Shown here piece after piece: positions 17,701 through 23,578 of a stretch of 39,442 nucleotides of DNA (the stretch's first letter is position 1; each line of letters starts with the position of its first letter). The translations under genes and the position numbers were made by a program. Under the pieces are notes generated by a model. It saw only the letters and a list, made by a program, of their open reading frames with translations. It had not been told where the DNA came from and searched no databases. Source of the stretch: a virus; the IMG/VR virus record IMGVR_UViG_3300020395_000033, positions 1 through 39,442 of that record; one strand, 5' to 3'.

Positions 17701-20700
17701 ATCAATATGATTCATCTTTGGATGGATGTATATTGAAAGCAAAGGATACAGTTATTCTCAATGATGATACATTAACCTTTACTTGCTCTAGAGATGAGCA
17801 TTATAGTAAGCATACCTATCCAAGAGCAACTGATCCTGCTTCAGGTGCTACATTAGGTATTGATCACGCAAGTTACGATACTATTCGTGTAAATGTTGGA
17901 TCAGGTGGTGGTGCTGGATTTGGTGGTTATGTAACTGCTAAGATTGCTGAAAATGATCATAAGTATGTAAGTTCTTCCTCAATGGGTCTTATGGCTAATG
18001 CTGGAGGACCATTTACAATAACTGACGCTGATTATGATCCTCAAACAGGTATAATGACAGTTACAACATCTGCTACAAATAGTTTCGCAGCAGCAGATGT
18101 TACTGGTATATCAACTGCTTCTTACAACCCAACTACTGGTGTTGTAACATTAGAAACAGCATCTGCTCATGGATTTAGTAATGGCGATTATATTAAGATT
18201 GCTGAAAAATCTTTAGTATTTACATGTGCTCAAGATGATGATGCTACCCAACATGCTTATCCAAGAAAAACTGATCCTATTCATAATAAGTGGATCCAGA
18301 TTTCAAATACATCTGCAACTACTTTTGATATTCAGTGTTTACTTAATACACCTTCTAGTAATACAACAGCACATAAGTTATATTCTGCAGAACCAAATAA
18401 TATTCAGAAAGCAAATAATACTGTTGAATTTGCCCAAGAATGTATAGTATTCACATGTAATAAGGATCGTCATGCTACAACTCATGCTTATCCAAGAATA
18501 TCAGATCCAATATTTGGTTTACCTGTTGGTGTAGAAACCATTGTTAATGCTACAACATTTACAATTAATGTAGGTAAATCACCTGCTGGAACTGGTGGAT
18601 CTTTAGAGTTTGATATTAAGAATGGTGGAGCAAATTATGTAAACCCAGAAATTATAGCACCAGATCCTGCTTATCAGAGTATGTCTATTGAAGGTATTTC
18701 TAGATTAAGTGTAGGATCAACTACAGAGTGTGGTGCTAATCTACTACTTGATATTGAAGTAGATACTAGTCCTGCTCCTGGTATTACTACATCATTAACA
18801 CCAACAGGTGCTTCTTATAATCCAACTACTGGTATTTTGGGTCTTACTTTCGATAGTACTCATCTAAGCGATTCTGGAATTAAGAATGGTGAAATGATTA
18901 CTATCGCCACTGATTCTCTATCATTTAGATGTGATATGGGAAGTAATGATATTAAAAAATATCCAAGATCAGTAGATCCAGCTTGTAAGGAAGATTTAAA
19001 AGTTACTAACTTATCCTCTACTGGTTTTGATGTTCAAATTGGCAGATCACCTATTGTAAATTATGATGTTAGTGCTGCTTCTTATAGCGGAACTACAGGT
19101 AAAATGGTTCTTACAATTGGTGCTAATCATGGACTTAAGAAGGGATCTAGTATTAAATTAGCAGATGAATCGATAGCATTTACTTGTGGTTTTAATGGTG
19201 GTGGAACTAAATCTTATCCAAGAACTACAATTGATACTCATACTGCTCAAGCAGGAACTTCTTATGATCCAATAAATGGAATTTTAACAGTAACTACAAC
19301 ATCTGCTCATAATATGAGAAATGGTGATTGGGTTAAAATTGCTGATAATGCTTTATCCTTCAAGTGTACTTACGGAACAGGACAGCATATTTACGTTGGT
19401 GGAACTTTAACTAATGGTTTAAAAGTAACACCTGTTGGTTCACCATTTGATCAAGATAGAACTATTACCGATGCTCAATATGATCCATCTACTGGTTTAT
19501 TAACATTAGAAATAGGATCTCATACGTATGATACTAATGATTTTGCTGAGATAGTAACTCCAATGGACTTTACTTGTAGTGCTGATGGTCATGCTACAAC
19601 TCATAGTTATCCAAGAGCTACTGATCCAGCATATCAGCAAGGATTACAGATAGCTGATGTAGGAGCAACCAGTATTAAACTTAATGTTGGTATTGTTGAT
19701 GATACAAGTAGAACAAAAACATACCCAAGATCTACAGATCCTATTAGTGGTAAGTGGATCAGAGTTTATGATGCTTCTGGTTCAACATTCAAAATAGATG
19801 TACTACAAGGAGTAGAATCTACTAATAGATCTAATCATGACTTTATGGGATGTGTTGCTGATGCTATAAGCCAAAAACGTGATAGAGCATATGATGCTCC
19901 TATTGAAATTCTTTCTGCAAATCAAGCAGCAGGAACAATAACATTACAAGTTGGTAAAACTGGTAATACAGATGCTCACACATTTAATTCTGGTTCAACA
20001 ACTGCTGGTGCTGTGATTTCTGGTGGAAATTATACACATACATTTATTGAATCAAAACCTAATAGTATTACTAGAGGATATAATAGTAATAATCAATTAC
20101 ATTCCATTCAAAACTTTAAAGTATCACGACCTGGACATTCATTCTCTATCGGTGATAAGTTTAAAGTTGTTGGATTAGTTACTTCTGCTTTAGTTCATGA
20201 ACCAGTTCATGAATTCCAATTAAATGTTGCTAGAACATCAAATGATTACTTCTCAGCATGGCAATTTGGTGAAATAGACTTTATTGATAATATTAAGTTC
20301 ATGCAAGATGGAACCAGAAGAAGGTATCCATTATTCTTGAATGGTCAATTATTGAGTTTTGAGAAAGATGAAACCGATCCATTATCTGCTCAAATAGATC
20401 TTAATGCTATTCTATTGATATTTGTTAATGGTGTAATTCAAACTCCTGAGATAGCATATCAGTTCTTTGGTGGAACATCATTCACATTCACTGAAGCACC
20501 AGATGAAGGTGATAAAGTAGATATATTCTTCTATAAAGGACAAGATGGAGTTGATATTAAGATAGTTGATATTGATGAATCTATCAAACGTGGTGATGAA
20601 GTTAAGATTAATAAGCATCGTAGTATAGCAGGTACAAGAGATCAAGTTGAGGAAAGAACTGTTAAAGAAATTCTTTCTTCCGACTTAATTGAAACTGATG

Positions 20701-21920
20701 TTTATACTGGACCAGGTATTAATGAAAATGACTTCAAACCTCTTGATTGGATTAAGCAAAAGAGAGATAAGTTTATTAATGGTGAAATAGTTTCTAAAGC
20801 AAGAGATTCTATAGAACCACAAATTTATCCTACTGCTAAGATTATAGGTGATTTTACCAATACAACTATAGGTAAGGATGGAACTGATTCTGGTATTTTT
20901 GTTGATGATGCTCATGTATTCCTATATGAAGATTTGTATAATCCAAATATAGATCCAGGTGATCGTTATTCTATTAACGTTGATCAAGTGGATGCTGTCA
21001 TATATTCTCCAGAGAATAATGATTTTGAACAGGCAAACATTACTGCTACTGTTGGTAATGATGGAACTGTAGGGTCATTAACTGTAGTAGATGGTGGTAA
21101 TGGTTATGATTCAGGATCTATCAATTTATTAATTGGTGCTCCAATTGGTGTTGGTGTTGGTACAATGAATCGTGAAGAATTTGAAGTTGCTGGTGTATCA
21201 GAATTTGCTAAAGCAACTGCTACTGTAGTTAATGGTAGTATAGATCCAAGTACAGTTTTAATAACAGATGCTGGTAAAGGATATAGTGTTTCTAATCCAC
21301 CACAAGTTATTGTTCCTTCAGAAGCAACAGATTTTGAGAAAATATCCAAAATCACTAATGTTCAAGGTTGGACTGGTATTATTACTAAGATAGAAGCTAC
21401 TACTGGAACTAATGGAAATGCTGCACTTAAGTTTGAATATCAAGTAGAAACTAATCAATTAGCATCAGATCTTCTTGTTGGATATCCAGTATTCATCCAC
21501 GATACACAAATTGGAGATGGTGTTATTTCAATAGATGCTGATGATGCTAGTGTTGTTGGTGTAGGAACAACATTCTTAGATAATGTTTATAAAGTTCATC
21601 AAACTCAAGCTGTTCAAAGAACAGGTATTATAACATGTAATGTTTCTAGCACATCCAATATTTCTGGATTGATTCAAGAGGGGCAATATGATCAAACTAA
21701 CCTTGGTATTACTACTTGTTTAGGTAGAATATCTTGGGGTAGATTATATAATCCTTTAGATGGTATTGATAGGGATGCTGACAATCCATTAACACTAACA
21801 GTTTCTGGTAAAACCACTAATTCTGGTTTATCTACTTTCCCAACAATTCAGCGTAGAACCTATGATCCTAGCTCTCATAAAGGGTTAAGAAACACTGGTG
21901 CTATTAGGACTATTGTATAA
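5706..21920 (+). CDS. Giant 5,404-aa modular virion protein in the gp7 position
   Basis: One uninterrupted frame of 16.2 kb lies between gp6 and gp8, where T4 has gp7 (1,032 aa). Residues 1 to about 330 are helix-rich (FLVSDFPNATEFFKQYY, LFLQEFYHKLKKTFLPG) and probably attach to the baseplate. A GFP...E-I-I-T-Y-T-S-K motif occurs near 94 and again near 345. W1071-W1109 resembles a chitin-binding-type-3 (CBM5/12) module. Residues 1330-1351 carry a YHYH-type motif (GWAYDGNPIYGPYG). GxGY beta repeats are scattered throughout. Residues about 3780-4735 hold nine F-x-C / YPR repeats. Near 4800-4900 and at about 3520-3550 there are FVNGVIQTP-type modules common in phage fibres. It is probably a baseplate-anchored fibre or adhesin. 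The gp7 equivalence is inferred from position only. Confidence 0.85.
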   Translation: MSLDFDKRVQVNTIIEKQLPQFLVSDFPNATEFFKQYYLSQEFQGGPTDLIDNFDRYLKADNLVPEVVIGTTSITSYINEIDKTITVESTKGFPDEYGLLKIDNEIITYTSKTDTNFFGCIRGFSGITGFGIDIASSLDNTNNQDLVFEETSSAEHTNGSTVTNLSVLFLQEFYHKLKKTFLPGLEDNDFVEGLDVGNFIKHARSFYQSKGIAESVHILFKVLYGVDSEVLDLEERLIKPSSAEYIRREVVIAEAIIGDPALLIGQTITKSTDLRTSASVSEVEIFERNLGIGANIRKTYYKISLFVGFSDRDLIEGTFTIPGKTKVLGTTPANSSVITVDSTIGFPSSGTLVSGTGAARINNSNITYTSKTVNQFLGCSGIITPIEDTDDIRANETVFGYENGDLTRRVDLRITGVLSEFVPDGNINLVEEQEKIYSKNVGESIPSYDSQNINDQDRTYKQIFANSWKYNTSSRYQVESWVGNPVLLSKIDKTSLAIGDVIEIFERYGLQVLGTATISGIDESDNSLTGLDNLNLNIDPNKKYDIRRAIKKAKTTGYSNVVSLGDNENTYLADSLNVYVDGNTEGYVASNSLPSYDIAVELFKSSFETGNNDTLSLPQQVDPLDPSIAIDYLQINFSSPTKFNTGDAVIYQAVDTVGVAATTLVGVSTLNNDNTTRVFYVDVTPDKTGIKLHDSVGSIGISTVILNKPDTFDLGGVNHVFTLQDHYNRDLTYNPILRKFPLSQDLYITELGEDATDNVGVLIDGVEIRSSLGEDAVEYGEITNIDVFNSGEGYDVCNPPKLVIENPVVGGATTALAEPVINGTVKEVIIETQLFDIDTCRSVSLTGGNGKGCLLEPEVGPRFREIKFNSQDVIFNGGVDPVEEVIAFEDAHKLFNGERIFYDSNGNEELGIGEFKSNATLVTDYLVNGSAYFVKVLNPKNVRLFNSEIDALTGPNGINTIGFSTTSNGIHKFRTESKNTIKSVKVITPGTGYSYKKLIVKPVGISTAYDSIHFENHGFSEGDTINYATMEHNGSSDPITGLSTYNEYTVIKIDDNTFRLSDNGVVDAPDWEEAKAYVVDDLVKESDNTYICVTNHTSSSAFIDDYSKWELTKKKDDYVRGKYVNLTSTGTGYNVFKYPDIKVKANVSFASTVTGEINFTPIITGNIIGADLYEKGSHYGSETVNHDKGPDTTIQNGKEAELNAIVSGGRIVEVQVLNRGKEYYSLPEIKISGSGNGAKFKPVISDGQLIEVVVINRGIGYSAADTFAYADSRGKNGLFESRVKKLYLDDSYKHGEFHLEPHGDDKVTLSAHGYGATLQGAFNKLNTGGHSAIIGWAYDGNPIYGPYGFEEADKYGSTIKRMESGYRTNRVKIENNINAGIRPSLAKFPIGSFVNDWTYTNEGDLDDHNGRFCKTPEFPRGIYAYFATVDVSLQPVYPYFIGKTYRLPFIKDNNRLDQSFDFNNSTLSRNTFPYKVNETYADNDFIIESNEIVRQMSTIESVTTGSVTDFQILDGGSGYKVGDFTVFDNTGTNGTGARAIVDEIVGIGVSTLKTETLKYENAVFTWDNDFQVSAHYRPEIKFGNNDSVVVSGLSTSNLALTDSFAVGVKSDTMTLVKELPANTNPNGTVEDIYVNTISNLVSIGSSIKIDDEYLKVLNLYPIGSIIRVKRFTNAPIVSYGATINTVADKITIPVKSNKFPSRTNDLVYFNSTLSVGLGTTGGSSINYSIGENNNQVPIPAQSIYIPNHPFETGQKVFFRKDVLSQPAATSLMMSELIDGSGIQNIPDISSGVSEMYVIDKGTDYIGLAFDAGKAHTTNGVFFYGTGSNSYEYSLESDYEQVTGDISRLATTVMTKVAAADTTTHGLSNGDVISLEVIPNHVVGYGNTQEIDVRYNEEFEKLTFNPQQFDSTGISTTSDTIDPNTITIVNHGYKTGDKVFYDSDDVISGLEIGSYYIHEIDSSKFYLTETLKDAQDFPAKVIGITTVGSTTATHTFSIINPQITVVKNSTLTFGLSTATLSGFDFNLYYDKEFKNKFDNSDDTTEFNVSKSGTIGDDVVGAALSMTCTKSTPSKLFYSLDKSGYISTADKDVPNYSEIVFVESNYNGDYEIFDVDNESFKISPRSIPELNEYKVEDCDKLEYSTKASDIVGSIKGLRTISTGFSYKKAPKFSYVSSDNGRNANIVALSTSIGNINQLRINDIGFEYSSDNTLRPEVFISPIIGVDDLDEVGSINIINGGLNYLSSPDLLLYDPQNKKVVDSNSLVAIVPEQSISEVEIIAPIKGLSSVNHRIVSINNSNGIGINSMTVESETVAVCYLQTPINGFKNAPFAEGDEIFVEGIQRVGEAGIGVSNTGATATTVVGEGFNSSDYDYSFFKVKSYTASNPDVLRFDLVGVTTFPGDPKVFQSGYANIVNRKVYPELQVIQNRSEFSIDESISIKESGTYIKKNIKVVDYRDDFIKIDGKDELKVGDRFIGDVSGTSATVTSIDVGKGKFNVDYSSRINVGWNDDIGKLNEDYQVTSDNDYYQNLSYSVKSPITWDKFVDPVNRLVHPSGLKNFGDVVIQNSGNFAGVTTQSIEPTIVLDVIEQRRVDTINNFDLVVDYDKLDNKSKFIEFQNVKLTDYTKCLTNRVLIHDDISHRFSSVGLQDLFTEIEEINGNFAKYLIQVTDPDTFDVQISDLVVLTTTEDASLLEKTSDYSNIKLGDFSTEADAERKALIFTPTDLYDKDHDIKVLKTTFSTDVPGGGVSSTNQTFGCVSLNGSNTTISSGTTSVTGTITETLVNGDYEYNLSVVDLDLNSTDAGYNKVIPDKIGSYLSSWETRQRSNGTTYRVGFAVTEITSSTTAKLIAVSEESISNIIVHTPLTNITEDTYSSVIVGTAGDIGFLGRDDQQPVVLGITTTTIYSSPDNDFNGSLTDILILDNLRRDLTYNEVILNIDHTTDELQLIESVLDTGKFAITHDPIGIITARHENNTVYLDIINDRNSSLNAGVNVVGLGTTTAGIGTYRFNVTGQPEGSERSLRFESKYSGESGISTITRFSTSIDSSLKSLIRVSCGETTVMHQVIMMQDQDGDAVVVEYPYISNSGTDGIGSFDTSNPESGIISFNFIPDAEYTSSVVEVQAYNSIFQTVNDFENESDILHYGPVVNDLVLSAYDGPNGDRANKVNFDLKHEETPIYYKRFNPSDSSQLDLVNGKFTLPNHFFNTNEELTYTPYSSFIGVPAIAPGIASTEGASGIINTLPEKVYVKAVSGSEFYLYSKQEFIADGEPITFTDSGSGNAHKFQMSKVLSKTVIGLDGIVQQPISYTAVEHTLLDDVPTKVTTTTSLILNATQNEGLNLEIEQFALSGISSVQPRDVLKVGDEFMKVIEVGVTDSNIQMPLEGDLDANGKWIPRLPPINSEDGTIAVVKVKRGTLGTSAQNHTAGTEVRVHRGSFNIVDSTVWFLDPPKGNTRQRRSETNLPYVRAEFSGRTFLRTNYDTNMIFDDISDSFTGIGRTYTLTVGGANTITGVGVGNGILFINGVFQTPLTLNNLGNNYEFENDTNVGVSSVMFTGITSENGSRIQSEYDINQNQIPRGGLIVSMGSTPGLGYAPLVGARVKPEKKSFGNVVGVITSLVGFAHSSLTNISIEDAVYDNVSGIITVTTNNQHNFSLDNPPTVLLNELEFECSSSYAGVTTTVFNDDNRSIPVVAITSERTFEAFCGVSTINHNYVSGGTYYNGGYVCEFYDDLTFGSGYREPVSIGVTDIAYEHRFVSADSNTIVKNTGGTNSTQYQPTNAEYESHTGDLLLTIGQHTLEEATAYDIDTASYSATTGKLTINKTGHDFVVGDWIKIVDHGITFKCSMDNNGSTHSYPRPTDPISGKWIQVTNKTANTFKVEVGTSPIVKFTPTTGTTYDPNTGLMVLEIGAHNLTVGTSIKIAEEGLKFSCGFNGATGTAAEKSYPRSNGNDPFYDSAFKIEDVTETSITVQVLTTIPSTNIDPHTFVDAVADCVETGGDYVHQYDSSLDGCILKAKDTVILNDDTLTFTCSRDEHYSKHTYPRATDPASGATLGIDHASYDTIRVNVGSGGGAGFGGYVTAKIAENDHKYVSSSSMGLMANAGGPFTITDADYDPQTGIMTVTTSATNSFAAADVTGISTASYNPTTGVVTLETASAHGFSNGDYIKIAEKSLVFTCAQDDDATQHAYPRKTDPIHNKWIQISNTSATTFDIQCLLNTPSSNTTAHKLYSAEPNNIQKANNTVEFAQECIVFTCNKDRHATTHAYPRISDPIFGLPVGVETIVNATTFTINVGKSPAGTGGSLEFDIKNGGANYVNPEIIAPDPAYQSMSIEGISRLSVGSTTECGANLLLDIEVDTSPAPGITTSLTPTGASYNPTTGILGLTFDSTHLSDSGIKNGEMITIATDSLSFRCDMGSNDIKKYPRSVDPACKEDLKVTNLSSTGFDVQIGRSPIVNYDVSAASYSGTTGKMVLTIGANHGLKKGSSIKLADESIAFTCGFNGGGTKSYPRTTIDTHTAQAGTSYDPINGILTVTTTSAHNMRNGDWVKIADNALSFKCTYGTGQHIYVGGTLTNGLKVTPVGSPFDQDRTITDAQYDPSTGLLTLEIGSHTYDTNDFAEIVTPMDFTCSADGHATTHSYPRATDPAYQQGLQIADVGATSIKLNVGIVDDTSRTKTYPRSTDPISGKWIRVYDASGSTFKIDVLQGVESTNRSNHDFMGCVADAISQKRDRAYDAPIEILSANQAAGTITLQVGKTGNTDAHTFNSGSTTAGAVISGGNYTHTFIESKPNSITRGYNSNNQLHSIQNFKVSRPGHSFSIGDKFKVVGLVTSALVHEPVHEFQLNVARTSNDYFSAWQFGEIDFIDNIKFMQDGTRRRYPLFLNGQLLSFEKDETDPLSAQIDLNAILLIFVNGVIQTPEIAYQFFGGTSFTFTEAPDEGDKVDIFFYKGQDGVDIKIVDIDESIKRGDEVKINKHRSIAGTRDQVEERTVKEILSSDLIETDVYTGPGINENDFKPLDWIKQKRDKFINGEIVSKARDSIEPQIYPTAKIIGDFTNTTIGKDGTDSGIFVDDAHVFLYEDLYNPNIDPGDRYSINVDQVDAVIYSPENNDFEQANITATVGNDGTVGSLTVVDGGNGYDSGSINLLIGAPIGVGVGTMNREEFEVAGVSEFAKATATVVNGSIDPSTVLITDAGKGYSVSNPPQVIVPSEATDFEKISKITNVQGWTGIITKIEATTGTNGNAALKFEYQVETNQLASDLLVGYPVFIHDTQIGDGVISIDADDASVVGVGTTFLDNVYKVHQTQAVQRTGIITCNVSSTSNISGLIQEGQYDQTNLGITTCLGRISWGRLYNPLDGIDRDADNPLTLTVSGKTTNSGLSTFPTIQRRTYDPSSHKGLRNTGAIRTIV
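8916..9038 (+). other. Chitin-binding-type-3 (CBM5/12)-like module within the giant protein
   Basis: Residues 1071-1111 read W-x-x-AKAYVVDDLV, then NTYICVTNHTSSSAF and finally KWEL. This is the W ... Y-x-x-D-x-V ... Y-x-C ... H-x-S-S-x-F ... W-E-L pattern of small carbohydrate-binding modules found in chitinases and phage tail proteins. Ligand unknown; family assignment by eye. Confidence 0.6.
9693..9758 (+). other. YHYH-type motif within the giant protein
   Basis: Residues 1330-1351 begin HSAIIGWAYDGNPIYGPYG, which matches the YHYH domain pattern (H-x-x-I-x-G-x-AYDG-x-PIYGPYG). This domain is frequent in cyanophage and cyanobacterial surface-type proteins; its molecular function is not established. 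Confidence 0.7.
17034..19905 (+). repeat. Array of nine divergent F-x-C / YPR protein repeats
   Basis: Between residues about 3780 and 4735, a unit of roughly 90-110 residues recurs. Its pieces are a Y-[DNS]-x-x-[TNS]-G-x-[LM]-x-[LIV] strand, K-I-[AV]-x-x-x-[LI]-x-F-x-C, a spacer with His, [SATK]-YPR-x-[TS]-DP, and a KW-I-x-V-like strand. I count nine YPR motifs (Tyr from about residue 3852 to 4673) and nine F-x-C motifs. One F-x-C unit has YVGG instead of YPR, and one unit carries YPR without a preceding F-x-C. The copies are divergent at DNA level, so the duplications look old. Confidence 0.8.
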
Positions 21921-21935
21921 TGATGAAATTATGTC

Positions 21936-21943
21936 TATAAATA
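21936..21943 (+). promoter_or_regulatory. T4-type late promoter (TATAAATA)
   Basis: A perfect TATAAATA octamer lies in the 47-bp gap between the giant ORF and gp8, 25 bp before the ATG at 21968. It would restart late transcription after the 16-kb gene. Confidence 0.8.
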
Positions 21944-21967
21944 AAGAAAAAAAGTACTGTTTATAAG

Positions 21968-23572
21968 ATGCCTGCAATTGTAACTGATCAATTTAGAATT
22001 CTTAATGCTAGTAATTTCGTAGAGAACGTCACTAACGGAAGTAATTCATATTACGTTTTTATCGGACTTGCTAACCCTAAAACACCAACGGAGACTTCAA
22101 AACTCTTTGGTAGAAATTGGGATTGGAATACTGGTGGAACACCTTCTCCTGTAGATAATTTTACAGAAGCATATCATGCTGGTGATACTGTTTTGTATGG
22201 TAAGAGAATTACTGCTGACAATATTCGTAGAGTTATCAGGAAAGTTACTTGGGAACCAAATACAAAATATGATTTTTATAGAGATGATATTAGTTTAGAT
22301 AATAAAACTAAAAATACTAATGTATCAAATCTATATGCCTCAAATTATTATGTCATAAACAAAGAATTTAAGGTTTATGTTTGTATATCAAATGGTTCTA
22401 GTGGATCTAATCCAAATGGAAACATTTCTGCAGATGAACCAAATTTTACTGATTTAGAACCATCTAAAGCAGGTGGTAGTGGTGATGGATACCTTTGGAA
22501 ATACTTATTTACAGTTTCTCCTGCTGATATTATAAAGTTTGATTCTACAGAGTATATTACAGTTCCTAATAATTGGGGAACATCTTCTGATCCTAGTATA
22601 AGATCTGTTAGAGAAAATGCTGATTCAGATGCTAACAGTAATCAGATCAAGCATGTTTATATTGAAAATGAAGGTACTGGATATGGTCCTTTTGAAGGAA
22701 GAGAATGTGAAATTTTAGGTGATGGAAGTGGTGCTAAGGCTAGAGTTGATGCCAGTAATAATAAAATTACAAATGTTGTAGTTAGTGCTGGCGGTAAAGG
22801 TTATTCTTATGGAATAGTTGATTTAGGAACAAGTGGTTCTTCTGGAATAACAGATTCAGCAAAATTAGTTCCCATTATCCCACCATCTAGGGGACATGGT
22901 TTTGATATTTACACTGAATTAGGAACTGATAAGGTTTTGATTTATGCTAGATTTGATGATTCAACTAAGGATTTCCCAACTGATACTAAATTTGCTCAAG
23001 TTGGTATATTAAAAAATCCAACTGTTGCTGATAGCAATACTATTTTTACTGATGGTCAATTTTCTGCTTTAGACGCAATTAAGATTGATGATACACCAGG
23101 TTCTACTGTTACTGGATCTTTAACTATTGGTGAAAAAATATCACAATTAAGAGAAGATGGAAAAACAGCAGAAGCATATGTTGCTTCGTTTGATGTTGAT
23201 ACTAAGGTAATTAAGTATTTTAGAGATAGATCTCTAAATTATACTACTACACAAGATCAAACAGATTATGCTGGAATTGCTAATAAAGGTCAATTCTTTG
23301 ATTTTGAATCTGTTAAGACTAATGGATCACCAGCAAATAAAATTGTAGGTGAAAATGGATTTGATGGACAAGTTTATAGTTCCTTTACTGGTATTACTAC
23401 AACTAGTGTTGATGGAACTAAGGTGGTTAATTTAGGAACTACCTTTAATCAAGGACTATCAACATCAGAGATAAATAAAGGATCGGGTGATTTAATTTAC
23501 CTAGATAATCGACCTTTAATTGCTAGAAACCCTAGACAAAAAGAAGACGTTAAAATCATTCTGGAATTCTAA
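21968..23572 (+). CDS. gp8: Baseplate wedge subunit gp8
   Basis: 534 aa; T4 gp8 is 334 aa, so this is an enlarged homologue. The start AIVTDQFRILNASNFV matches the T4 gp8 N-terminus (AIVTSKFR...). The stretch GSGDGYLWKYLFTVSPAD followed by EYITVPNNW corresponds to the T4 GDGYVWEYLFEIPPD...EYIVVPW segment. The region from about residue 235 to 285 contains two GxGY repeats (GTGYGPF, GKGYSYG) that T4 gp8 lacks and that resemble those in the giant protein and gp14. gp8 is a dimeric wedge component that contacts gp7, gp6 and gp10 in T4. It has its own late promoter, and the DUF4815 gene begins 6 bp after its stop. Confidence 0.87.
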   Translation: MPAIVTDQFRILNASNFVENVTNGSNSYYVFIGLANPKTPTETSKLFGRNWDWNTGGTPSPVDNFTEAYHAGDTVLYGKRITADNIRRVIRKVTWEPNTKYDFYRDDISLDNKTKNTNVSNLYASNYYVINKEFKVYVCISNGSSGSNPNGNISADEPNFTDLEPSKAGGSGDGYLWKYLFTVSPADIIKFDSTEYITVPNNWGTSSDPSIRSVRENADSDANSNQIKHVYIENEGTGYGPFEGRECEILGDGSGAKARVDASNNKITNVVVSAGGKGYSYGIVDLGTSGSSGITDSAKLVPIIPPSRGHGFDIYTELGTDKVLIYARFDDSTKDFPTDTKFAQVGILKNPTVADSNTIFTDGQFSALDAIKIDDTPGSTVTGSLTIGEKISQLREDGKTAEAYVASFDVDTKVIKYFRDRSLNYTTTQDQTDYAGIANKGQFFDFESVKTNGSPANKIVGENGFDGQVYSSFTGITTTSVDGTKVVNLGTTFNQGLSTSEINKGSGDLIYLDNRPLIARNPRQKEDVKIILEF

Positions 23573-23578
23573 AAGAAA

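Noticed and set aside
18226-18447. Alternative-frame ORF inside the giant gene
   Set aside because: Ile/Leu/Gln-rich out-of-frame translation of the repeat region; no ribosome site and no independent support.
17034-19905. Recent DNA-level tandem duplication in the YPR region
   Set aside because: The units are similar as protein but clearly diverged as DNA and of uneven length, so this is an old protein repeat rather than a DNA satellite or assembly artefact.
5706-21920. Giant ORF as an artefact fusion of several genes
   Set aside because: No frameshift, internal terminator or late promoter was noticed in the gene, and flanking genes abut it cleanly; one continuous gene is the simplest reading.
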